Source: an uncultured Coriobacteriaceae bacterium
GTDB taxonomy: Bacteria > Actinomycetota > Coriobacteriia > Coriobacteriales > Atopobiaceae
Length of the DNA stretch: 64,000 nucleotides
Assembly: GCA_902790135.1 (NCBI GenBank)
Contig: CADAQM010000010.1
Span: forward strand, 1 to 64,000
Direction: 5' to 3'
A model generated the notes under the pieces. That model did not search any database and was not told the DNA's origin. It saw only the letters and a list, made by a program, of their open reading frames with translations. Below are positions 57,913 to 64,000 of this stretch, one piece after another; position 1 is the first letter of the stretch, and each line of letters opens with the position of its first letter. A program made the position numbers and the translations under genes.

Positions 57913-58701
57913 TCACAGGAGGCCGAAGTGCGCGAAGGCGTTGAGCAGACCGTCGTCGTGGATGTCGGTCGTAACCCAAGTGGCGGCAGCCTTGGCGTTG
58001 TCATTCCCGTTACCCATGGCCACTGATACATCCGCAGCACGCAGCATCGTGAGGTCGTTGTCGGAATCCCCGCAAGCCATCGTGCACCACTCATCGGCGC
58101 CGAGGTAGGCACGTACGGCCTCCATCGCTGTTGCCTTGTTCACGCTCGCAGCAGTTGCCTCGGCAAAGCCGGGCCCGAGGTAGGTGAGCACCACGTCCTC
58201 GGGCATCGCCGCGACCACCTGCTCATACACGGGGCCAGCGCCATGATAGAAGGTCTTGTGAATGCGTCCCCACTGCTCGTCGGGCATATCCTGCAAGCGC
58301 GGCGCATGGAAGATGGGATCGGGCGTACCCCCAACCATGTCGAGCAGCCTCTCGAACGCAGCCTGATCGTTGATGCAAAGCCAGCTGTTCTCACCCGACT
58401 CGAGGCTGTAATTGAGCTCAAAGGAGTCAAACACGCCCGCCACCGCACGGAGACGACCCTCTCCCAGCGGCTCATCCACGATAGTCTTGCCATCGAGAAT
58501 CACCTCGGCTCCCGCTGCGAAGCAGAACCCGTCGAGCCCCAGATAGGTGAGGTCAGGCACCTCAGAGCGGGCGCGTCCGGTATTAGTCAACACCTTGTGG
58601 CCGTTGGCCCGCGCGCGCCGGATGGCCTCGCGTGCAGAGTCGGGCACCACGCCCCACTCCCACAAGGTTCCGTCGAGATCCAGAAACACAGCGGTCTTCA
58701 T
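57913..58701 (-). CDS. HAD-superfamily (Cof-type) hydrolase
   Basis: A 262-residue phosphatase: nucleophile Asp in AVFLDLDGTLWEWG, motif II VLTNTGRARSEV, and motif III/IV ACGDSDNDLTMLRAADVSVAMGNG. Cof-type enzymes dephosphorylate sugar phosphates or flavin and vitamin cofactors. ATG 58701 has GGGAGA seven bases upstream; the ATG at 58707 overlaps that site and is less likely. Confidence 0.85.
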   Translation of the reverse strand: MKTAVFLDLDGTLWEWGVVPDSAREAIRRARANGHKVLTNTGRARSEVPDLTYLGLDGFCFAAGAEVILDGKTIVDEPLGEGRLRAVAGVFDSFELNYSLESGENSWLCINDQAAFERLLDMVGGTPDPIFHAPRLQDMPDEQWGRIHKTFYHGAGPVYEQVVAAMPEDVVLTYLGPGFAEATAASVNKATAMEAVRAYLGADEWCTMACGDSDNDLTMLRAADVSVAMGNGNDNAKAAATWVTTDIHDDGLLNAFAHFGLL

Positions 58702-58764
58702 CGGCATATCTCCCTTATCCCTCCCCTGCCGTCCACGGACAGAACGTCCGTGCGCACGACCGAC

Positions 58765-58836
58765 GGGAAACAGGGGACAGGCACCTGTTCCCCTTCTCCC
58801 ATAGTAAGGGAAACAGGGGACAGGCACCTGTTTCCC
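58765..58836. repeat. Two REP palindromes upstream of the RAYT transposase
   Basis: Copy 1 (58765-58793) and copy 2 (58808-58836) both read GGGAAACAGGGGACAGGCAC, then CTGTTCCCC or CTGTTTCCC. GGGAAACAGG pairs with CCTGTTTCCC, so each is a stem with a GGACAGGCA-type loop. They stand head to tail, 43 bases apart, about 100-165 bases before the transposase start. Confidence 0.9.
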
Positions 58837-58929
58837 ACGTGTTCCCGCTCCCCTGCACCCATATGTTTCATGGTCACACCATTTGGGCATAAGGTAACAA
58901 CCCACATCCGAATCCACGAGAGGAGAACC

Positions 58930-59694
58930 ATGCCAAGAGCAGCGCGTAAAGAGAGCAGTACTTCCCTCTACCACGTGATTAACCGTGGATCGGGAAAACA
59001 AATCATCTTTGAAAACGACCTAGACAGGCGATTCTTCATGAGCAGGTTAGATAGCCTGCTGGTCGAGCACGAAGGCTCCCTTCTGGCATGGTGCTTGATG
59101 GACAACCACTTCCATCTGCTGCTCGACATCTCTTTTTCTGATCTCGCACACCTCATGCACGGACTTCAGACAAACCATGCGGGATACTTCAACAGGGTCC
59201 ACGGGCATAGTGGGTCGCTCTTTGGAACACGCTACAAATCCGAGGCAGTTGAGACCGACGAGTACCTCATGACCCTCGTGAGATATATCCATGAGAATCC
59301 CTTTAAAGCGGGGGCAGCCAAAGATCTTCACTACCGTTGGAGCAGCTTCGATGAGTACGTGAGCAGGCCTGTTCATATTGATCCGTCACTGGTACTGAGC
59401 GTCTTCGGCAGCAAGAATCAATTCTTGCTCTTCCACAATGCCAGCCACGACGACGACCAATGCATGGACGTTGATGAGCATACTATTGCTCATCTGTCTG
59501 ACGAGCAGGCCCTCCGGATTGCGGAAGACGTCTTCGGTCGGGACGCTGTTTTGAACATGAAAGGTCTTAATCGCGCGGCAAGGGACGAGGCACTCGTCAC
59601 GCTGCGGAAAATGGGGCTTGGTGTGAGGCAGATCCAGCGGCTGACAGGCATTTCGCTTAAGGTCATATCGCGTGCAGGAAAGGCCGCTGCTTGA
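58930..59694 (+). CDS. REP-associated tyrosine transposase (RAYT, Y1/IS200-like)
   Basis: A 254-residue protein with the Y1_Tnp domain: STSLYHVINRGSGKQIIFEN, the HUH metal site in MDNHFHLLLDI, HLMHGLQTNHAGYFNRVHG with the likely catalytic Tyr, GSLFGTRYKSEAV and YIHENPFKAG. The C-terminal 80 residues hold a helix-turn-helix-like tail (LGVRQIQRLTGISLKVISR). RAYTs cut single-stranded REP hairpins. The gene sits between REP palindromes in opposite orientation. GAGAGGAGAACC precedes the ATG; there is no terminal repeat of a complete insertion sequence. Confidence 0.88.
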   Translation: MPRAARKESSTSLYHVINRGSGKQIIFENDLDRRFFMSRLDSLLVEHEGSLLAWCLMDNHFHLLLDISFSDLAHLMHGLQTNHAGYFNRVHGHSGSLFGTRYKSEAVETDEYLMTLVRYIHENPFKAGAAKDLHYRWSSFDEYVSRPVHIDPSLVLSVFGSKNQFLLFHNASHDDDQCMDVDEHTIAHLSDEQALRIAEDVFGRDAVLNMKGLNRAARDEALVTLRKMGLGVRQIQRLTGISLKVISRAGKAAA

Positions 59695-59715
59695 GAGCTG
59701 GGTGAGAAGGGTGAA

Positions 59716-59743
59716 GGGAAACAGGTACCTGTCCCCTGTTTCC
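59716..59743. repeat. REP palindrome downstream of the RAYT transposase
   Basis: GGGAAACAGG (59716-59725) pairs with CCTGTTTCC (59735-59743). Read on the reverse strand it matches the upstream copies almost base for base (GGACAGGTACC against GGACAGGCACC). It lies 22 bases after the stop in inverted orientation. Confidence 0.9.
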
Positions 59744-59810
59744 AGGGTATAGCTTCTTTTGTCTCAACCGCATGCACCGCTATCATTGAGTCACGCCCGA
59801 AGGAGGAGCC

Positions 59811-60392
59811 ATGGCCATCGCGAATCCGCTCGACTGCCGCTCGTGGTATGTGACCGACGAGCTGCTCGCCTACCACAACCACGAATGGGGCAGGCCCGTC
59901 CACGACGATCGCCAACTCTTTGAGATGCTCTGCCTCGAAGGAGCGAGCGTCGGTCTCTCGTGGCGCACCATCCTGCACAAGCGCCCGGTGTATCGCCGCA
60001 TCTTCCACGGCTTTGAGATCGATCGCTGCGCCGAGATGAGCGACGAGGAGCTCGAAGCCGCCCTTATGGACCCCGGCATCGTACGCGCGCGAAGCAAGGT
60101 CTTTGCCGCGCGCTCGAATGCGCAGGTTGCGCAGGCAATCCAGCGGGAGTTTGGCTCGCTCGATGCCTACCTGTGGGGCTTTGTGGATGGACGCCAGATA
60201 GTCAACTCGTGGACCAGCATGGACGAGATCCCCACCGAAACCGAACTCTCGCGCAGGCTGTCGGCCGACCTCAAGCGGCGCGGCATGCGCTTTGTGGGAC
60301 CGGTTATCACCTACTCCTACCTGCAGGCCGTCGGTCTCGTGAACGACCATCTCACGACCTGCGACTGCCGCGACGCCTGCCGCATGCCGTAG
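59811..60392 (+). CDS. tag: DNA-3-methyladenine glycosylase I
   Basis: A 193-residue protein: ELLAYHNHEWGRPVHDDRQLFEMLCLEGASVGLSW, VNSWTSMDEIPTETELSR and the C-terminal GLVNDHLTTCDCR. Zinc ligands Cys9, His22 or neighbours, and His/Cys near the end fit the Tag zinc snap. It removes 3-methyladenine from DNA. GAAGGAGG precedes the ATG. Confidence 0.93.
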   Translation: MAIANPLDCRSWYVTDELLAYHNHEWGRPVHDDRQLFEMLCLEGASVGLSWRTILHKRPVYRRIFHGFEIDRCAEMSDEELEAALMDPGIVRARSKVFAARSNAQVAQAIQREFGSLDAYLWGFVDGRQIVNSWTSMDEIPTETELSRRLSADLKRRGMRFVGPVITYSYLQAVGLVNDHLTTCDCRDACRMP

Positions 60393-60411
60393 CTCCCGCT
60401 CCGCGAGACGA

Positions 60412-60446
60412 GAAAGCGCACTCCCTAGGAGACCAGGCGCGCTTTC
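60412..60446. terminator. Weak hairpin between tag and phosphatase
   Basis: GAAAGCGC (60412-60419) pairs with GCGCTTTC (60439-60446) across a 19-base loop that includes the phosphatase stop codon. It could serve both convergent genes. Confidence 0.35.
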
Positions 60447-61171
60447 ACCTCTGCTATGGTCTCGTAGTCGATGCCGCAGTCGTGCAGGAACGCAACCACG
60501 CCTCCCGCACGCTCGACCGCATCCCACGCGTACTCGATCGCATACGCAGGAGAATCGCAGAAGTTCTCTCGGTCCAGGTCCTGTTGCCGCAGGTAATCGG
60601 CCGCATAGCCCTCGTTGCGCATCATGTGGGCACGCGTCTGCACGTAGCTGGCCACGCAGTCCCACTTGTCGCAGCCGGCGAGCGCCATGAGCAGCATGGC
60701 GAGAATGCCCGTGCGATCCTTGCCCGCCATGCAGTGGAAGAGTATGCAGCCCTCCGGCGCTTCCGCAATGAACTGGAAGCAGCGCGCAATACTCTCATGC
60801 GCGGCAAGCACCATCTGGTAGAGCTCGCAGAAGCTGGGACGCTTGTCCTCGTAGATGCGCTTCATCATCTCCTCGTTGGAGATGTCCAGCTTGAGCAGCG
60901 AGAAGTTTGCCGTGCGCACGTCGGGTCCAAAGTCCACGTCGGGCTCGCGAGAGACCTCCATCGGGTCACGCAGGTCGATAACCGCCACGAGGCCATACCC
61001 ACGCAGGAAGTCGCGGTCGGCATCGGTGAGTTGCCACAACCAGTCGCTGCGCAGAAAGCGGTGATAGCGCGTCCGCCCACCGTCAGCAGTTGGGTATCCG
61101 CCCAGCTCACGGACGTTGTTCGCACCTTCCAGCGGCAGGCGGGCCCAATCGAGCTCATAGGGCTTGGTCAT
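60425..61171 (-). CDS. Tyrosine-protein phosphatase-like protein
   Basis: A 248-residue protein with the active-site loop FHCMAGKDRTGILAMLL (HCxxGxxRT) and NVRELGGYPTADG at the N-terminus. It is a paralogue of the one at 31971, with the same fold but clearly different sequence. AAAGGAGC precedes ATG 61171. The GH5 gene upstream ends 40 bases away on the same strand. Confidence 0.83.
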   Translation of the reverse strand: MTKPYELDWARLPLEGANNVRELGGYPTADGGRTRYHRFLRSDWLWQLTDADRDFLRGYGLVAVIDLRDPMEVSREPDVDFGPDVRTANFSLLKLDISNEEMMKRIYEDKRPSFCELYQMVLAAHESIARCFQFIAEAPEGCILFHCMAGKDRTGILAMLLMALAGCDKWDCVASYVQTRAHMMRNEGYAADYLRQQDLDRENFCDSPAYAIEYAWDAVERAGGVVAFLHDCGIDYETIAEVKARLVS

Positions 61172-61210
61172 GGTTGCTCCTTTGTGAGATCCAACGCAGA
61201 CGGGACGCAT

Positions 61211-62356
61211 CTACTGGAACAGCGCCGCGAGACCAGCAAGTGGGTCTGCGGGCGCGTCGTCACCACCTGGCTCGAGACCATGGCGCATATCGACCCAGCC
61301 CTTGGCCACGCAATGGCGAAGATCCCAGTCGAGATGCTCGGAATCGTCCACGCGATAGCTCCAGTAGCACCCGCCGATGCCCTCGTCCCAGGCATCCAGC
61401 TGGGCGTCGGACAGCGCACGATAGAAGTCACGCTTGCCCTCGGCGTCCAGCTCCGATTTGTGCGGGCTGTGGTTACCCAGGCACCACTCGCCCACCAGCA
61501 CCTGATGGTGTTTGGCGGCAGCCCTCACCTGATCGGCGAACTCGGCAATCTTGGCCTGATACTCCGCGACATCAAAGCTCTTGAACCCAAAGTCGTTGAA
61601 GTTCAGGTACATGTGCGTGTCGATGACGACGTTCTCGTAGCGGTCCTCGGGCAGCAGGTCGTCCCACGAGGCAAGGTCAAACTGGTCGTGGTAGACGAGC
61701 GCCACCTTTGGCCCGACGATCGGACGAAGTCGCTGGTAGACGCGGTCATAGAAGTCGAGCAGCGTCTCGCGTGAGATCACCTTGGAGCGTGCTACGCGAT
61801 CCGGGTAGTTCTCCCCGTAGTTCTTGAGGTTCATGTTGAGCATGAACTCGCTTGCCGGCTCGTTGAGCGCCTCGATGCCCCACAGGGCAGGGTTTCCCGC
61901 ATAGCGGCGGGCGATCTTCTCCAACACGTCGATGGCAAAGTCGACGCGCGCGGGATCTTGCGCCCAGGCGCAAAGGCCCATGTAGCCGCCATTATCGAAG
62001 GCGTTCTGGGAGAGGGGCACGGTATGCAGGTCCACGAGCACCTTGAGGCCCCAACGCTCCGCCCACATGAAGGCATTGTCCAGATGCTCCACGCACGCCG
62101 CATGATGCTCGGTGCCAAAGAGGTAGTACGGCACGGGGATGCGCACGAGGTCGATGTTGGACTGCGCCATCCAGACAAAGTCGAACTCCGTGATGTAGGT
62201 CGAGCGATGGCGCTCGAGGGCGAGGGCAAGCTCCTCGGGATCGAACTCGTCAATGAGCCCACGGTCATCCTCGCTCTTTGCCGAGGAGAGCGGCGACGTT
62301 CCCATCCACTTCTCCAGCACCAGCCAGTTGCCCAGATTTGCCCCGCGGAACTTCAT
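61211..62356 (-). CDS. Glycoside hydrolase family 5 (exo-1,3-beta-glucanase-like)
   Basis: A 381-residue GH5 enzyme without signal peptide: RGANLGNWLVLEKWMGTSPL, acid/base Glu in WGIEALNEPASE, YHDQFD, and nucleophile Glu in VLVGEWCLGNHSPH. RGANLGNWLVLE is typical of GH5_9-like exo-beta-1,3-glucanases. It is intracellular, so it acts on short beta-glucans. GGGAGGC precedes ATG 62356. Confidence 0.85.
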   Translation of the reverse strand: MKFRGANLGNWLVLEKWMGTSPLSSAKSEDDRGLIDEFDPEELALALERHRSTYITEFDFVWMAQSNIDLVRIPVPYYLFGTEHHAACVEHLDNAFMWAERWGLKVLVDLHTVPLSQNAFDNGGYMGLCAWAQDPARVDFAIDVLEKIARRYAGNPALWGIEALNEPASEFMLNMNLKNYGENYPDRVARSKVISRETLLDFYDRVYQRLRPIVGPKVALVYHDQFDLASWDDLLPEDRYENVVIDTHMYLNFNDFGFKSFDVAEYQAKIAEFADQVRAAAKHHQVLVGEWCLGNHSPHKSELDAEGKRDFYRALSDAQLDAWDEGIGGCYWSYRVDDSEHLDWDLRHCVAKGWVDMRHGLEPGGDDAPADPLAGLAALFQ

Positions 62357-62531
62357 GATTGCCTCCCTTGAAGATGCCAAACGCCGTCAAGTATAGGGGG
62401 ACTCGCAAGCGCGCCTCAACCTTCGTTCGCTTGTCGGCCTCTCTGGCAAGGCACTCGCATGTAGCCCAGAGAAACGCAGACAACGCAGCCCGCACGTGGC
62501 GTACCATGGCACTCAACCGAGAGGAGGAGCC

Positions 62532-63341
62532 ATGCAATTCACGCTGGCCTTGGCACAGAGCGGGTACCCGCAGGACGGAGACGTGCTCGCGCAGATCGAG
62601 GGCTTTGCCACAAAGGCCGAGACAGCTGGAGCGACGCTGCTTGCCTTTCCAGAGGCACTCATGAGCCCTCGCGAGATGAGCGCGACGGAGCTCAAAGCGC
62701 TGGCGGAGACGCTGGATGGGCCCTTCATGCAAGAGGTCGGTCGCATTGCCGCGCGGCACCACCTCTGGATCGTCGGCACAATGAGCGAGGTCAACCCCGC
62801 AGGTGGCCCACCCTTCAACACAGCCTTTGCAGTGGATGACCGCGGCGTCCTTGCGGGCAGCTACCGGAAGTGCCACCTCTACGACGCCCATGGCGTGTTC
62901 GAGTCCGAGCGTATGTCGGCGGGAGACCAGCTCACCGCCATCGTGCCCACGCCGTTTTGCACCTTGGGGCCGGCCATATGCTATGACCTGCGCTTTCCCG
63001 AGTCCGCGCGCGCCGCATCCCTCGCCGGGGCCAACCTTCTACTCTACCCTGCCGCCTGGTACGAAGGTCCGCACAAGCTCGACCACTGGAGGACGCTGCT
63101 CAAGGCTCGTGCTATCGAGAACGAACTCTTTGTGGCGGGCATCTGCCACGCTGGGGAACGCTTCGTGGGAGAGAGCCTTGTGTATGGTCCGCTCGGCGAG
63201 CTTATTGCGCAGGGACCCGACCCCAACGGTCCGTCCAAGGGAGAGGGCCTCGTCATCGCGCACATAGACACGGACGAGGTCACCTCGGCACGCAACGCCA
63301 TGCCCGTCTTCGAGCACCGCCGTCCCAAGCTCTATCGATAG
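62532..63341 (+). CDS. Carbon-nitrogen hydrolase (nitrilase/omega-amidase-like)
   Basis: A 269-residue nitrilase-superfamily enzyme. The Glu-Lys-Cys triad is in LLAFPEALMS, YRKCHLYD and PAICYDLRFPESAR. FYAAWY-like PAAWYEGPHKLDHW and RAIENELFVAGIC follow. It resembles omega-amidase Nit2, which hydrolyses keto-glutaramate or keto-succinamate, but the substrate is not fixed by sequence. GAGGAGGAGC precedes ATG 62532. Confidence 0.85.
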   Translation: MQFTLALAQSGYPQDGDVLAQIEGFATKAETAGATLLAFPEALMSPREMSATELKALAETLDGPFMQEVGRIAARHHLWIVGTMSEVNPAGGPPFNTAFAVDDRGVLAGSYRKCHLYDAHGVFESERMSAGDQLTAIVPTPFCTLGPAICYDLRFPESARAASLAGANLLLYPAAWYEGPHKLDHWRTLLKARAIENELFVAGICHAGERFVGESLVYGPLGELIAQGPDPNGPSKGEGLVIAHIDTDEVTSARNAMPVFEHRRPKLYR

Positions 63342-63346
63342 CAAAA

Positions 63347-63371
63347 CGCCGCCCCGTCAAGCGAGGCGGCG
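63347..63371 (-). terminator. Terminator after EIIA
   Basis: On the reverse strand CGCCGCC (63371-63365) pairs with GGCGGCG (63353-63347), followed by TTTTGC. It lies 30 bases past the EIIA stop and also follows the convergent nitrilase stop. Confidence 0.65.
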
Positions 63372-63400
63372 CCAAACCTGCAACTCTGTGACGCGGGAGC

Positions 63401-63856
63401 CTAATCTTCCATGCGACCGTTGACGATGGCGGCCATCTCGGCGGGATCGCTGGTGGCCAGAATCGCCGTACGGAACTCGTTGTCCATCAGCATGACGGCG
63501 ACCTTGGACAGCATCTTGAGGAAGGTGGTACCAGCCTCGCTGTCGGGCACGAGCAGACTGATGGCGGTGTGGATGGGCGCGCCGTCCATGGACTGCCAAT
63601 CGACATCCTCGGCAAACTTGACCACGATGACCGAGGCCTCCTTGACGGCGGCGTTCTTGCAGTGCGGGATGGCGAAACCAGCCTGCATGCCAGTGGAGCC
63701 GTCCGCCTCGCGGGCCTTGAGGCCGGCGAGCACAGCCTGCTCGTCATCGGTGATGCCCAGCTCGGCGGCCTTTGCGGCGATAAAGGCGAGCGCCGCGTCG
63801 ACATCGGCTACGGAAACGTCGAGAAAAACCTGGGACGGAGTGATGAACTCTGCCAT
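63401..63856 (-). CDS. PTS EIIA, fructose/mannitol family
   Basis: A 151-residue PTS EIIA type 2 protein: GMQAGFAIPHCKN holds the phosphorylated His (about residue 66), and IHTAISLLVPDSEAGTTFLKMLSKVAVML follows. It passes phosphate from HPr to an EIIB. It is the Fru-Mtl kind, so it would not serve the Lac-family EIIC proteins of this window. A related EIIA end precedes it at the window edge. Confidence 0.87.
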   Translation of the reverse strand: MAEFITPSQVFLDVSVADVDAALAFIAAKAAELGITDDEQAVLAGLKAREADGSTGMQAGFAIPHCKNAAVKEASVIVVKFAEDVDWQSMDGAPIHTAISLLVPDSEAGTTFLKMLSKVAVMLMDNEFRTAILATSDPAEMAAIVNGRMED

Positions 63857-63879
63857 ATAGTGCCTCCTTTTGCCAAAAA

Positions 63880-63904
63880 GGCCCGACACACGCAGTGCCG
63901 GGCC
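63880..63904 (-). terminator. Terminator between two EIIA-type genes
   Basis: On the reverse strand GGCCCGGCAC pairs with GTGTCGGGCC around TGCGT, followed by TTTTTGG. It stands between the edge gene and the EIIA gene, so the latter may be transcribed by readthrough or from its own promoter. Confidence 0.7.
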
Positions 63905-63928
63905 CCTCTCGTCTGAACCGAAGACTAC

Positions 63929-64000
63929 TTACGCACCAAGGCCTGCGTTGATGGCGGCAGCGATCTCAGCAGCGTCGTTGGACGCCAGGATCTTCTCCTG
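63929..64000 (-). CDS. PTS EIIA-type protein, C-terminal end only
   Basis: Only the last 23 codons are in the window: EKILASNDAAEIAAAINAG to the stop. The EIIA at 63401 ends in ILATSDPAEMAAIVNGRMED, which aligns well, so this is most likely a paralogous EIIA gene in tandem. Confidence 0.6.
   Translation of the reverse strand, partial: QEKILASNDAAEIAAAINAGLGA

Overview
The window is GC-rich DNA from what looks like a host-associated member of the Coriobacteriia (Actinomycetota), most likely an Olsenella/Collinsella-type gut or oral anaerobe. This rests on gene content and style, not on a marker gene: GC-rich codon use combined with a Firmicutes-like set of phosphotransferase systems (PTS), many family 1 6-phospho-beta-glucosidases, RpiR-type regulators, iron-sulfur aldo/keto reductases, and a DUF559-like protein family I associate with Coriobacteriia. 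There is no rRNA, tRNA or CRISPR array. Most genes serve uptake and breakdown of plant or host glycosides.

Layout. 1-9.5 kb: a GH43 glycosidase (cut by the window edge), an acetyl-esterase-like hydrolase, a frameshifted beta-glucoside-type PTS EIIBC, a damaged GH78 alpha-L-rhamnosidase, two AraC regulators and a stand-alone GltA-like flavoprotein. 9.5-16 kb: an Rpn-type nuclease gene with a GIEQ repeat tail, an aldo/keto reductase, an MgtC-like protein, remnants of a RhuM-like gene and a GH1 gene, a MATE exporter and a methyltransferase. 16-24.8 kb: GH1 with an RpiR regulator, two Gfo/Idh/MocA dehydrogenases, and a LacI-controlled pair of pentose-phosphate-type epimerase and RpiB isomerase. 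24.9-26.2 kb: a cassette holding one DUF559-like nuclease-fold gene bounded on each side by a pair of 35-bp palindromes at identical spacing. 26-34.6 kb: GH1, a deletion scar joining ROK-kinase and EIIC remnants, a phosphatase, a MATE exporter, a third Fe-S aldo/keto reductase and nagBA. 35-38 kb: DeoR regulator, HD hydrolase, thymidine kinase, DUF89. 38-47 kb: GH2, ROK kinase, type B carboxylesterase, GH1, RpiR and a Lac-family EIIC. 47.5-57 kb: a decayed ATPase, GH1, RpiR, glycosyltransferase, EIIC, ChbG-type deacetylase, EIIC, RpiR. 57-64 kb: PhzF and HAD proteins, a REP-associated (RAYT) transposase inside its own palindromes, DNA glycosylase Tag, a phosphatase, GH5, a nitrilase-family amidase and PTS EIIA genes.

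How it fits together. The repeated theme is EIIC plus GH1 plus RpiR: a glycoside is imported and phosphorylated, cut by a 6-phospho-beta-glycosidase, and the locus is controlled by an RpiR-type sensor. Cognate Lac-family EIIA and EIIB proteins are not in the window and must be supplied from elsewhere. ChbG together with nagBA suggests use of acetylated amino sugars. Several genes are broken (EIIBC, rhamnosidase, ATPase, ROK, RhuM, GH1 remnant), so the region is being reshuffled.

Intergenic DNA is littered with GGGAC/GTCCC-type palindromes, and the RAYT transposase is a plausible agent of their spread. The most unusual structure is the DUF559 cassette at 24894-26227, with two palindromes per side 63 bp apart.
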